From Paracentrotus lividus (lineage: Eukaryota; Echinodermata; Echinoidea; Camarodonta; Echinidae): a stretch of 64,000 nucleotides of DNA. Under the pieces are notes generated by a model. That model had not been told where the DNA came from. It did not search any database and saw only the letters and a list, made by a program, of their open reading frames with translations. Below, piece by piece: positions 47,126 to 58,990 of the stretch. Numbering within the stretch: position 1 is the stretch's first letter; every line of letters begins with the position of its first letter. The translations under genes and the position numbers were made by a program. The stretch is taken from NCBI GenBank assembly GCA_940671915.1, contig CALNVZ010003426.1, positions 8,018,748 to 8,082,747 of the forward strand, written 5' to 3'.

Positions 47126-47691
47126 TGCTTTAAAGAAACTTACCTTAAATCTAGAAAGCCTTGTGGAAAATCAGGCCAGAAACCTGAGGGCACTGAGCTT
47201 AAAACCTGGTGAACTTACCACAGGAACTTCAGCAACCTCAAGTCCAAGAAATCACAAACCAGCAAACAGCAGGAGTATTGAGGTTCCACTTTCAAGAAGA
47301 TCACTTTAAAATCAAAAAGCTTGAAGAAACTCGGGCAAGAGACCCGAAGGCACTGAGCATAAAACCTGATGAACCAACCAGTCTGCAGAACCTCAGGAAG
47401 TTATGCAAACTCCAAGTCAAGGAATCACAAAATGGCAAGCAACAGAAATCTTGAGGTTTTTAAAGAAACTCTAAAAGCTCAGCCAAGTTACCTGAAATAA
47501 CCTGATCATAAAATCTGTGCACAGACGGAAACTACGCAATCTCATGACCAAAAAATCATAAACCAACAAGAGTCTTGAGCCCCCAGATGTTTTAAAGAAA
47601 CTCACCTTAAATTCATACAATTTTTGGAAGCTTAGGCAAGTTTCCTGAATGGACTGAGCTGAAAAATCTGATGGTCTATCCTGTCTACAGG
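47126..47691 (+). repeat. Tandem decayed copies of the tmtc2 terminal exon in the 3' UTR
   Basis: After the stop codon, the end of exon 11 recurs roughly every 160 bases: copies at about 47153-47313, 47314-47472, 47473-47616 and a partial one at 47617-47691. Each repeats, with indels, the segments (A)AAGCT..AGCAAGCTACCTGA, GCACTGAGC(T)TAAAACCTG, CAG/ACCTCAGGAAGTT, AAATCACA and AGTCTTGAG, then TTTAAAGAAACT. The third unit still reads ALSIKPDEPTSLQNLRKLCK. No splice sites separate the units and the first stop precedes them all, so they are non-coding in the normal transcript. The source is clearly the exon itself. Confidence 0.85.
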
Positions 47692-48369
47692 AGTAAAATA
47701 CATTGAACTTTATGAGACATAGGACAAAACAATGTGCAATATCTATCTCAATTTTTATATTTTATTTTTCTTTAGTACATATACATGTACACATCTTAAA
47801 AATGAATTTATCCACATTTATTTGTTCCTAATTCTTTTTGTTATTTTTCTCTATTATGGAATAGATATTATAGAGCTGATATGTGAACTAAAACAGTTTT
47901 TGAACTGAACTCACATGTATAATTTGATTAAAATACAATTTTGATCAAAGAAAATAAAAACGCTAGTACGCAACAAATAGCAGAATAAATTTATTTATAT
48001 CATGTTCATCTCTTAAAAGCCAAGCGGTCGACAACACTATTTACAAGTTGGTTCATGTGTCCTTGGCTGTTAATTGAAGATGTATTTAAATTACTTTGAG
48101 CTTTTTTAAATAAATGATATTTATCAAATGTAATTTGGACAATACTTATATTTGAGCCTGCTTCAAAAAGTGATTCTGAAATCATGTTTTACTTGATCAT
48201 ATTTTATATTGTTCGTAACTTTTTCTTATTGTTTCTATTTATCTGTATCTCTATGTTACATAGAAAGTAATAATATATGAAAATTGTATTTATATCATTG
48301 CATTTATACTGGTATGATAATGAAGGATTTGGGTTTTAGAGCAAGAATTGTGTTAACACTGTGATGCAT
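47692..48369. other. tmtc2 3' UTR / downstream DNA
   Basis: AT-rich, with AATAAA words. No coding frame or repeat boundary is visible. Confidence 0.5.
47953..47989 (+). promoter_or_regulatory. Candidate polyadenylation signals of tmtc2
   Basis: Two AATAAA hexamers at 47953-47958 and 47984-47989 lie about 830 bases after the stop codon, beyond the decayed exon copies. AATAAA is frequent in AT-rich DNA and further matches occur downstream (about 48108, 48825), so the true site is unproven. Confidence 0.3.
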
Positions 48370-48726
48370 AAGGCTGGGTTCACATAGAGCTATACGGCTC
48401 GGGTAATCAGCAAGCGACATTCACTGGTTGAACAATAGCATTTCCAACAACAAAAAAAAAAACGAGGGAACTACTCGAAATGTCGTATAGTTGCGTTTCG
48501 TATAGTATAGTTGGAATCGCGCAAGTTTGATTTTCATGCCAAGTATACCCACATTCCTTTTGTTTGTACATTGCACGCATGTGTGGATCAACTTCAATAG
48601 GCCGAGTATAGAATGGGCGAATCCGCTATGTGAACCGCCTTGTCCGTATAGCGTAGAGCGAATACCGAATAGCGATTGAACGAATACCGTATACCGAATT
48701 ATACACTTCTATGTGAACCCAGCCTT
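48370..48726. mobile_element. Inverted-repeat MITE (GGCTGGGTTCACATAGA)
   Basis: AAGGCTGGGTTCACATAGA and TCTATGTGAACCCAGCCTT are perfect inverted ends. Inside the right arm, CGAATACCGTATACCGAAT-like words repeat. It is 357 bases long and the target duplication is ambiguous. Confidence 0.82.
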
Positions 48727-49718
48727 ATGAATCAATGTCCTTCTATACCTCAATGCACAGATGTGCTTCATCAAAATATTACTCCATTTGTTGAGAGCTA
48801 TAAGGATGAAAAAAAAATCATTAAAGAATAAAATGAATGCCCTGTTAAACTATCATATCATTGACTGAAATCAAGAAAGACATTAAACGCATAATCTTAA
48901 AAATAGTTAATGTCTTTCTGGCTCTCATTAGATCATATGCTATTAAGTTAATAAAATATTTAATAGTTTAATTTTGAAAAGGGCTAAATTCACATCTTGT
49001 AACTTCTGAGAAAAAATGCATTTGTTATAATTGCTCTCAAAATGTAGGTTTAAATTTTTAGTCAAAGACACCATAAGTACCAACCTGGAAAAAAGCCGGA
49101 TATCAATAACTTGATTTTTATCTTATGTGGATTTTGCCACTTTGGGGATTTTTATCTTCATGTATTTAGAAAAGAATTATATGTTGAACACACAAAGAAT
49201 ATATTTTCAAAATATTCTTTGATAAAGCGAAGAATTTGATGCACATCTGTCTCCCAACAGATCATATTTTTTTTTTTCATACAGAATATCCTTTGTAGAT
49301 ATATATATTATATAGCATTGTTGAAGAGGTTTTTAATCCCACCTATGACACTTCTCTCACATAATGTATCTCTTTATCAATGCATTTTATTCCAATAAGC
49401 TCGTTTCATTATGTAACCAACTTTAAAGTAGAGTCCTTGTGAAATGCTTGATATACTAATGATTCTATTCATTTGTTACAAAAAAAATTTGTATTTTGCA
49501 AGTCTTAATGTGAATTGCATATATTATGTGTTGTGTTGCTAGGTTAGGCAATTCAAAATGTGTGTCCAACCTAACAACAACTAATGTATGTAATTAATAT
49601 TTTGACTGTGGAAATACAAATGTTTTGTAAGAGGTGTGTGGAATGATTTGTATGTACACACTTCATAAAGACTGCATTAAATTTGGTTACTTCATGAAAA
49701 TTGTATGTTGCTTCCTAA

Positions 49719-49902
49719 TGCGGCAGTCACATGTACACAACGCAAGACCAGCGCATTGAAACTTGTGAAAATTGCCGACAGCGCACACCCAGAGCATATA
49801 CATAGACAACACACAACAAAATACGCAACGAATGCACTGCGTTGGCTAAGCGTGCTGGACGAGTGAGTGTGTTGGTTGTGCATCGTACATGTGACTGTGC
49901 CA
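49719..49902. mobile_element. Harbinger-like MITE, 184 bp
   Basis: TAA precedes TGCGGCAGTCACATGTAC, and GTACATGTGACTGTGCCA is followed by TAA. The interior is GC-richer with GCGCA words that pair across the element. Confidence 0.75.
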
Positions 49903-49994
49903 TAATGCATGGGTTAAGATATGGCGATGTTGTAGAAAGAACCTGTCAATAATCCCACCTACATGAATATCAAGCACACTTGTGCTAGTAATTA

Positions 49995-50432
49995 CAGTGT
50001 TTCCACTCTTTGGGGGGAAAAATTCCCGAAACTGGACTAAAAATTTCCCGGAATTCAGTGGTATTTCCTGGAATCTTGAAATTTGTTTTAAGATAAACTT
50101 CGGACAATGGTATTATAAGCTTGTAGTATGCCTAGTGGCCAGAAATCAAGGAATTTTAAGACCTCTTTTGCCTGCGCACCTCCTGAAATAAGGACAAAGC
50201 CATTTATGCGAGCGCAAAGCGCGAACCGAAAATTTTTGAGCTCTGAAATGAGGCAAATAATGTTATATATATTGTGAATATTCAACTTGTTACAGATTTC
50301 CTCAGATATTGTGTACATCTTGATTTTCAGATTTCCCAAAATTTCCTGGAATTATGTTACTTCCTGAAAATTTCCTTGAAAATATCAACATGTCCTGAAA
50401 TTTCCTGAATTTCGGGAAGAGTGGAAACACTG
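49995..50432. mobile_element. hAT-like MITE with perfect 8-bp target duplication
   Basis: CAGTGTTTCCACTCTT and its complement AAGAGTGGAAACACTG form the ends. AGTAATTA is present directly before (49987-49994) and directly after (50433-50440). An 8-bp duplication and CAGTG ends are typical of hAT elements. The interior repeats TTCCTGGAATT / TTTCCTGAA words. Confidence 0.92.
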
Positions 50433-50523
50433 AGTAATTATATCATTTGATTCATATCAGAAAGATGTTAAATCTATGTAAGATAACATGTATATCATTT
50501 AATGCCGTTTTAGGTGTCAGCAA

Positions 50524-50654
50524 ACATATCGTCGGCTGAGAACCAGAAGGGCGCTATTACCATTGACTTTGTACAGCAATAGCCCCCTAGTGGTTCTCAA
50601 CGGAACATCTTTAAGATGCAATAACGTCCTTCTGGCTCTCAACAGACGATATAT
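50524..50654. mobile_element. Short palindromic MITE (GAGAACCAGAAGG)
   Basis: ACATATCGTCGGCTGAGAAC with CAGAAGGGCGCTATTA folds onto AATAACGTCCTTCTGGCTCTCAACAGACGATATAT. Single ends of the same type (CCTTCTGGCTCTCAACATA) are seen near 4000 and 26720. Confidence 0.7.
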
Positions 50655-51204
50655 GAAAGCATTTAATTCAGATTGCCTCTCCATACCAATTATAAAAGAC
50701 AGGCAAGTTTTTTATATGCTCCTTAATAGACAAGAAGAGAATCTTTACCAACTAGAACATACTAAAGGAAGCCAATTCATTGCATTAATTTCCATATCCA
50801 GTATAAAGAGCTGGTGATATAACCTTATTTCATCATATACTGAATTCTCTTCCTATTAACTTTATACAGGTTCCAACCAGATCCCTTCTAGAGAAAGAAA
50901 TAGGATTGCAAAATGTATTGATTTAATAATTTTGAACTAGATGGGGATCAATACTATACTCAACAATTTTAGTGAAACAACGTGTTGGACAGTACCACAT
51001 ATAGAAACAATTATATGTATAATGAAATTTACATTTTTCGAGTCTCTTCTGATTTTTTTTTTTTATTTTTTTTTTATTTTTTATTTTTTTATTTCATCCT
51101 GAAAACCCACTTGAATTTAGTTTACTACCTTCATTATTACAAGTTAAAACATGGTATGATTTGTGCTATTTTTAAAGAAGGTGAAATGGCTTTCTTCTCT
51201 TTAA

Positions 51205-51653
51205 AGGGATGTAGTAACATTGAATGATATTCAAATCACATTTTATTTGATTTAGATTATTTTGCCAGCATAATTATAAACACTTAGGTCTGTCTGGTAT
51301 CTCTTCAAAATTGCAAGCTAATTGCTTGCTTTACCTTCGATATATCAATGATTTCATACTCAAATTTTATAAACCAACCCCGGATGGTTTATAAAACCAT
51401 GTGCTTTTTCCACATAGCACAACATACACCCATTACCTGTTGTATAGTCCCCGTCCCTAGCGGCCTATTGAGCTAGCAGCAGAGGGTACTGGTGTTCGGC
51501 TGTATGTTCGGCATTGTTGGTAACATTGTTTTAAGGTAGTAAATGACTTCCATTTGATCTGAAACTTTCAGTAATTTGTTTTTACTGTTGGAACAATATA
51601 ATTATATTAATCTTGATCTAATTGCTCTTATTTTTGAAAGTTACCGAATCCCT
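51205..51653 (-). mobile_element. TTAA MITE family D, copy 2
   Basis: TTAA precedes AGGGATGTAGTAACATTG, and AAAGTTACCGAATCCCT is followed by TTAA. This is the inverted copy of 32218-32647, with a unique central block about 51365-51510. Confidence 0.87.
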
Positions 51654-52014
51654 TTAAGTTGGAAAGAGATTGTTTCCTGCAATCATGTTTATAAATTTGT
51701 AAATAGTGTAGTTTCAGAAGTGCCTATATTTTCTTATATATTTGACACACCTGTTGTGTGTCAAACTAAACTTGTGCAATCACATTTCTTACTGCATTGT
51801 AATATTCCACATTTACGTTTTTAATGACTTTTTATCAGATTTGAAAGGGTCAATAAACATAATTCATTTACTTTGATATACTTTGAAATACTTTTTTTTT
51901 GTGAAATATTTTTGATGAAGTGCAGAAAGAGAAGGATAGAGCTGCAATGAAAATCGGATATCAATCGTGAATGGGTACAGAAAGTGGAGAAGGTAATGTG
52001 AGGAAGAGAAAGAG

Positions 52015-52017
<3 letters not shown>

Positions 52018-52051
<34 letters not shown>

Positions 52052-52115
52052 AAGAGAGAGAGAGAGAGAGAGAGAGAGCAAGAGATACAGAGAGAGAGAG
52101 AGGGGGGGAGAGAGA
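52018..52115. repeat. GA dinucleotide array
   Basis: AGAGAG runs interrupted by CAAGAG and ATACAGAG. Similar CT/GA runs lie at 54497-54575 and 54955-54985. Confidence 0.95.
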
Positions 52116-52549
52116 GATCAGAATTGCAAGATGTGTTTTCATAAATAAAATAAATTCATGATTTGCAAGATGTAACAAAAATATATCATTAAATTGATTT
52201 GTTGACAAATTAAAAGAAACTGTTAGAAATAAACATTCTCTGACTTTCACGTGTTATCCTATTAAAATGTTATCAAATTAATGTTTTGTATTTTAATCTT
52301 ATGTTACATTTTTTGGCAAGCGAATAAAATTTCAATCTTGTAATTCATTCTTTCATCCTCCTACACTCCTGGCCATAATCAATTTAAATAATACAAGCCT
52401 TTCTGTATGGAATATTTGACTCATAATCATAGTGTTTTCAATCATTTAGTCTCATCTGAAAGGGTAAGCTTGTCCCCTTTCATTCCTGAGAGCAGATCAT
52501 GACCAGACCCTCAAAGAAAAAAAGACAAAAGAAAAGGGTGCCCAAATTG

Positions 52550-52550
<1 letters not shown>

Positions 52551-52638
<88 letters not shown>

Positions 52639-52670
52639 CTTTCTTTCTTTCTTTCTTTTTTTTTTTTTTT
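52551..52670. repeat. Very long T tract
   Basis: About 88 consecutive T, then CTTT repeats and another T run. Frames across it read poly-Lys on the minus strand. The length in this assembly is uncertain. Confidence 0.95.
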
Positions 52671-53488
52671 GTTGTTGAAATAAATAATTTAGCCCTTTCA
52701 TATTTTCCCCAAAACCGTTCACAGGTTACGATTATACTTATCCCGCAGAAATAATGGTAATAAGTTTTCAATACATGGGCGTTGGGGCCCTGAGAAGAAA
52801 AGGATCATTACAGTAATTAGGGGGATTCGCACCAAAATCAGAGGTCGTGAATATTCAGCATATAATAAATATATGCGATTTCATATTTGCAGTAAATTAC
52901 GATATTCACCTCAAAGGACTGACTACAATTGTGACATATCATTGAAGGAAAGTTGTATAAAAACGACTTTACAATACAGGGCGAAATCTCCGTTGACAAA
53001 GGCATAACAACAAAATCTTCTCTGAGCCCCATCATGTTGCTCCGCCATTTTTCTTGGCACCTAATAGTCATTATATCTTTGGGAAAGGTATAAACGAAAC
53101 CGGTAAAAAAAATTTGGGAAAATTTTTCACTGATAATCCCCATCTCATAAAATTTAATATTTGGGACCTCTTTTCTTTTGTATTCCCCTCCGTTAAAAAA
53201 AGGCCGGGTCTGGTCACAGTCTACTCTCAGAAATAAAGAGAGACAACCTTCCCTTTTCAGAGGGTATAAAAATCATCGAAAACCCAATGAAAATGAATGA
53301 AATAACAAAGTAAAGAAAGGTTTGTAATTTTTCATTTATGACCAGGGGTGTATGTCACTTTTTTTTTTTTTTCTTTTTTTTTTTTTTTTTAACAAGAATT
53401 AAATATTTAACTGATTCCATTGAGTACACGAAGTTCTGGAAGAAAAAGAATAAATAAATGGAGATTAAGGGGGAAAAGAATTACTTAA

Positions 53489-54252
53489 AGTGAAGGTCTG
53501 GACCCAAAATAAGTTGCTTTTATAAAAAGCAAAACAATTAGAAAAACAGAATAAAAAAAGTTTGAAGAAAATAGGACTAATAATGAGAAAGTTATGAATA
53601 ACTTTACGATGCACAAAAAAAATTGATCGCTATACAAAATTGGCAACCCATTCACAAAGCTGTGATGTCATAGGGGCACAACTTGCCATGCATTTTCTAT
53701 ATTGTTTTATGATAAATTTTCACTTTATTTGTTAAGAAACTGTGTTCCTCATAACTTTGGCCAAAATATATTGATGGCAATATGCTATTGCATCTACACA
53801 TATATTGTAAAATCAGCATCCCATCTAGAAATACAAAAACAAAGATTTTAAGTAGGTTTTCGGTATAGAAAAAAGATATTCATGAATGTTGAATTTCATG
53901 AAAAATATCACTTTTCTTTTGAAATGTCATTTCAATTCTCATTTTATGAAAATGCATAGATGCAATAACATATTGGCATTAATATATCTTGGCCAAAGTT
54001 ATGAGGAAAACAGTTTCTTAACAAATAAAGTGAAAATTTTATCATAAAACAAATAGACAATGCATGGCAAGTTGTGCCCCTATGACATCACAGGTGTTGC
54101 CGATTTGGTGTAGCGATTAATTTTTTGTGCATCATAAAGATATTTATAACTTTCATAGTATTAGTCCGATTTTCTTCAAACTTTATTAAATATGTTTTTC
54201 TAATTTTTCTGCTTTTTATAAGAGCAACTTATTTTGGGTCCAGAGCTTCCCT
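53489..54252. mobile_element. TTAA MITE family E, 764-bp fold-back
   Basis: TTAA (53485-53488) precedes AGTGAAGGTCTGGACCCAAA, and TTTTGGGTCCAGAGCTTCCCT precedes TTAA (54253-54256). The arms pair along almost the whole length (ACTTTGGCCAAAATATATTG against TATATCTTGGCCAAAGTTAT; GTGATGTCATAGGGGCACAA against TTGTGCCCCTATGACATCAC). Confidence 0.92.
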
Positions 54253-54530
54253 TTAATGAATGTCCTAATTGTTACCAAATAGTGTCATGTTAAGGGACAA
54301 GGATTCCCGAATATCGAATTTTATTATTTTAGTCAAAACCAGGCCAAAGAAAAAGCCATTTAAAATCGATGGGGCCCTTTACCCATGAATTATGATCCTC
54401 TATTCTTTGTATTAATATCACCCTCGTTTTTAAAAACTTCATCCATGCCCCTCTCAATCTCTTTCAAATATTCCCTGTCCCCACCCCCTTTTTTTTCTTT
54501 CTCTCTCTCTCTCTCTCTCTCTCTCCTCTC

Positions 54531-54572
<42 letters not shown>

Positions 54573-54985
54573 CCTCTCTCGCTTTCCTTCATCATATGTA
54601 TAATATGCAACCATTTAGGTTTTTGTTCCCCCACATTTATTCCCCCTAATATCATGACACTCTTGTATAAAAGCTGATGTAAACATGCAACTCAGGCATT
54701 CCCTTGTCATGTCATTAATCGTAAGTAGTTCTGATGCCTCTAAATGACTCTGTTGCCAAGCTTTCTGGCATTAAATGGTCTATCTATTAAATTAGAGATG
54801 TCATGAAATCTAGTTCAAACAAATTTTTATATCTTCCGATCCAATTTTATTGCCTTACATCCGTGTCTTTTACCGTTATTTATTTGAGATTCCATAAAAT
54901 TCTAGGAAATTATATTTTCATAGAATTTATGTGAGAAGGGGAGGTAGAGAGATAGAAAGAGAGAGAGAGGGGGGGGGGGGGAGAA

Positions 54986-56640
54986 GGGTATATTACCAAT
55001 ATTTAAAAAAAATATATACGTAAAGAAGGATGATTAGAAACGTATAAAGAAAATGATGACGGCCCATGAAAAACTCAAAAGGGTTTCTTACCAATGGGGT
55101 TCTTGTTAATTTTTTACAAAATCTGAATAAAATATGAAGTAATTATATTATCTAGACACAACTAATTTCCCAGGTGTACTTATTAAAGATTAAATAATTT
55201 TAAAAAGATTACGAGACAGGATAGCCCAAAGCAGCCGAGGCGGCAGAACGAATTTGAAAGTGGTGGTCACGATGGAAAAGGGGCACTTTTAGGGTGGATG
55301 AAAAGTGGGGGCCCCCTACTCCCCCCCCCCCTGGTTCCACCTCTTCTGCAAAGCAGGTAATAACTATTTTAATTAGGGTTTCAAAATAAAAACATAAAGT
55401 AACTTTATGTCTAGAATACTAAATACACTACGACTAAAATAAATCGATGACAGAACATAGACAAAGAAATAGCCAGAATTTATGCCCAACAATAACTTAT
55501 ATTATGCCAAATGAAACTTAGAACTTTAACATGGCTTACATTTTTTGAAAAATATTATTCTAGAAAACTTTTGAAATATGCAAAAAGAAGCATCTAAAAT
55601 GCTTTGGCAATTTGCAGTGAATTCTAAATTTGAATACCATTAAACTAAAAAGTTTATCTAATCTAGCTTCAAATCTTTAAAAATCAATTATGGCGGGATA
55701 GGTGGTTGCTGGAAAATAAAATGTTAATAAAGAGTTGCAGTCTGTAAATGGAGTAGACATATCCGATCTATTTTAGGTTTTCCCGGTCAAGTTTAATCTA
55801 TCTCCGATCAATTTGACATTTCTAACAAGCACTTTCGTCCGAAATGTGATCGCGATTTAAAATCTAAACTTTAATTTAATTGACCGCTAGCTCCGCTCTG
55901 TGAGGTATCGTTAAATTGAATGAACATAATTCGATTACAAAGAGTTTAAAATTGACAGGGAAAAGATATATTTATGTTGTCTTATTATAATATACGTGTA
56001 TAAAAATCCAAACATTTGAATCTTTTTATTGATTGATTACAACTGAGAAACTTCGACTTTGACATTGTAAACATTAAAATATTGGTTGGAATGATTTTTG
56101 TTATTTAATCTCTAACCTTAAAAAAAAATAAAAAAATAATGAAACATGTGTACCGTACGGCAACCCTAGCTTTGTAAATTATTCTAGTTTCATTGCAAGA
56201 TCATTATTATTGTTGTGTTTTAAACTAATCATTCATATAAATAGAAAGATAGAGAGAAACGGAAAGATCAAGAAAGAGGACGTGGAGCTTGAATGGAGAC
56301 ATTAATTATCCATCATCTCGTTTTGGGATGCAGTTCATCTCATCTTCCAATTCTGTGATGCAGTCCGCTCTCATCCGACTTACGCCCTCTCTCGAAACAC
56401 AGCAAAGAATACTGTACGATCTTATGCATTTGGTATCACACTTTTCTATAATGCATTGCGCAATAAAAGGTTACCAATCTTGTAAACAAACCCAGCTGTT
56501 TGGAGCTGAATGCATGCATGCTTTTCTAGCTCGGTGCATCGCTGCTGAATTCCGCACTGTGCATGCATGCACTACAATCATGTGCGAGAACTTGGTTGTC
56601 TGCTTGCACGTGTGAAACTGATTTGGATATAGAGTTTCTG
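54986..56640. other. Non-coding AT-rich stretch
   Basis: No gene was recognised. TTTTAGGTTTTCCCGGTCAA near 55772 resembles the left end of the GGTTTTCC MITE family. A frame at 56289-56615 has no known motif. Confidence 0.4.
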
Positions 56641-56779
56641 CTTTAACCTTTCGCATTTGGATATAACCGGGCTATTTGAACGAACTTTTAGATTTATGAT
56701 TTCGAGTAGGATACTAGCATCGGATTGTATGTAAAAGGCGGGAAAAATTTTGCACTTGTATCGTTTGATCGGAGTATCG

Positions 56780-57277
56780 CGATGGAGGAAAGACGTCGGT
56801 CGCTACCAGCGCCGTCTGCGGAAACGGGCGAAGCCGTGAGTACACGGCGCCCAACTCCGCCGGCCCAGCGGTGACCACGTTCCCCCCTATCACGGAGGAT
56901 TCCACCGGCTCGCATCCATCTCTTTCAGGCTCGGAAATACCATTTCTAGATGCTTCTAATACCAACGGTTGATGTTGGATTCAAGGCCTTAATGAATTAC
57001 ATGCCTTTATCACCCGATACACCCGTCGTCTCGGTCCGGGCCCATTCTTGTTGGAAATAAAGCGTCGGAGGAGATTCAGCAAATTCTTGCAGTTGCTGGA
57101 GCTAGCGCAGCTGTAGCGGCCGCTGCAGGTCAGACGGGCCGAGGAGGGCGGGGCAGGTGGAAGCCACGGAAGGGGGTAATGATGATGCAGTGGCTCGGAG
57201 TACTATTGATTTTCGATTTACCAATACATTAGCTTGGATCGCTTCGCACACTTCACCATCAGAAGCAGACAGTTACA
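56780..57277 (+). pseudogene. GC-rich exon-like block with frameshifts, unidentified
   Basis: The block is markedly GC-richer than its surroundings. An ATG at 56780 opens MEERRRSLPAPSAETGEA. After a stop the reading can be followed only by switching frames: TTFPPITEDSTGSHPSLS, then KASEEIQQILAVAGASAAVA, then DDAVARSTIDFRFTNTLAWI, which runs into AGTTACAG|GTAAGAG, a good donor at 57278. It could be a damaged first exon, an ORF1-type transposon frame, or an exon with assembly indels. I recognise no family. Confidence 0.3.
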
Positions 57278-57334
57278 GGTAAGAGTAGAACTAAAAGCAA
57301 TGTTGCCATTCATCACCAGATGGTCACCCTAAGT

Positions 57335-57860
57335 ATCAGCACCACCACCATCACTACCACTACCACTACCACCACCACCATCACATTACCACCACCACCA
57401 CCACCACCACCCACCACCACCACCACCACCACCACCACCATCCCACAACCAGCTCCATTGACCACCCACCATGACCACCACCACCACCACCATCATCAAC
57501 ACCATCACCACCACCAACACCACCACCACCACCACACCACCATCATCACACCATCACCACTATAACCACCACATCACCACCCCACACCACCACCCAAACC
57601 ATACACACACCACCACCACCACCACCACATCCACCACCACCACCCACACACCACCATCATCATCACCACCACCATCACCACTATGATCACCACCACCTCA
57701 CCACCACCACCCACCACCACCCCACAACCACCACCATCACCACTAGTGACCACCACCACCATCACCATCACCACTAGTGACCACCATCATCACCACCACC
57801 ACCACCATCACCATCACCATCACCACTAGTGACAACCACCACCACACCACCACCAGCAAT
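57335..57860. repeat. CCA/CAC trinucleotide array
   Basis: About 520 bases of imperfect CCA, CAT and CAA triplets. A subunit CACCACTAGTGACCACCA occurs three times at 57735-57845. Frames read poly-Thr, poly-His or poly-Pro and are not genes. Confidence 0.95.
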
Positions 57861-58746
57861 ATGGAGGACTACAAATCATACCACTACTATAGGCCTCTAT
57901 CTTTATCAACAACTCCAAGGGCTACAAACACACCTGTTATAACAATCCAAACATAGAATGCCACCTGATTCTAATGATAAATTTAGATGATTGCTCAGCA
58001 ATGTTTTTTCTGTGCAATAAGTTATTTCTCCCAACCCAGGAGAGTAGAGATGGCCTGACTATTAATATTAGCCCCCTCTTATAGTTATAATGAGCTATTA
58101 AATTTCCCCTGAAAAAAAAATAGAAGAAAGATGTGATAAAAATGACAATATGGACAAAATGACAGAAAATAAACATGAGTTTAGAAATTAATTTGAAGGG
58201 GCAAAATAATTTGCTCCAAAAGAAAGAATAGGGGTCTAGGGAATATTAAAACAAGCATTGAAAACAGATTCAGCAAATTGGTATTGGCAGTTTTTTGATA
58301 AAAAAAATAAGAATGAGATGGTAATTTTACTAAGTATAGGATACTAGAACCTAATCTTGACTAATACAATTCACATAATTCAGTTTTAAAGGCAAACACT
58401 GTGTTATCATCGACAAACTGCGAAATTGCAAAAGTATGCAAAAAAGTTGAATGTGAAAAAGGAGATTAAGATGGAGAAATAAAAGAAAAATGATGACGAT
58501 GAATGAATAATTAAAGAAATGGTTCAAAGAATGAAAGAAAGTAAGAATCAATTGTTTTGCATTGAGTAAATATAGAAGTGTAAACAATTATATTGAGTGA
58601 ACTTCTTTGAATGGTCTGATTTGGCAATCTTCTTTTTGATGTTGAGATTTTCTAGATGTGTTATAGTTCGTACTCTTGAACACTAGAAACAATGAAGTCA
58701 TATCTCTGTCTCTAGGTATTTACAATGTGTATGAATGAATATTAAA
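57861..58746. other. Non-coding AT-rich stretch
   Basis: Minus-strand frames at 57937-58176 and 58351-58587 are hydrophobic and F/L/I-rich only because of base composition. No motif was found. Confidence 0.4.
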
Positions 58747-58750
58747 TTAA

Positions 58751-58990
58751 CCCGTTGTATACTAGCCCGCATATATGTCGGCTGAAGAAACCTAGAACAT
58801 ACCTCTTGTCGACCGTTTATTTCACTCATGATTGCATAAACATATAACGACCTTATATAATTTGAATTATCTGACATTGATCTATTTAAAGATGTCTTTG
58901 TTTCACCTTTAAACGAAAATAATTTCTTGCAAGCATGCTCGACAATCACGATTCATTCGGCTTTGTAAAAAGTTCGAAGTATACAACGGG
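58751..58990. mobile_element. TTAA MITE family G, copy 2
   Basis: TTAA precedes CCCGTTGTATACTAGCCCGC, and AGTATACAACGGG is followed by TTAA. The 13-base end is perfectly inverted, and the interior is as in 31365-31594. Confidence 0.92.

Noticed and set aside
47209..47454. 81-codon frame resembling the TMTC2 C-terminus, as a possible separate gene or alternative last exon
   Set aside because: It is a decayed tandem copy after the true stop. It lacks a splice acceptor in a fitting place and its first half matches another decayed unit out of frame.
52480..52771. Poly-Lys frames on the minus strand
   Set aside because: They arise from the long T tract and have no gene context.
57320..57774. Poly-Thr/His and Val/Met/Gly-rich frames
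   Set aside because: They are readings of the CCA array in different phases and strands.
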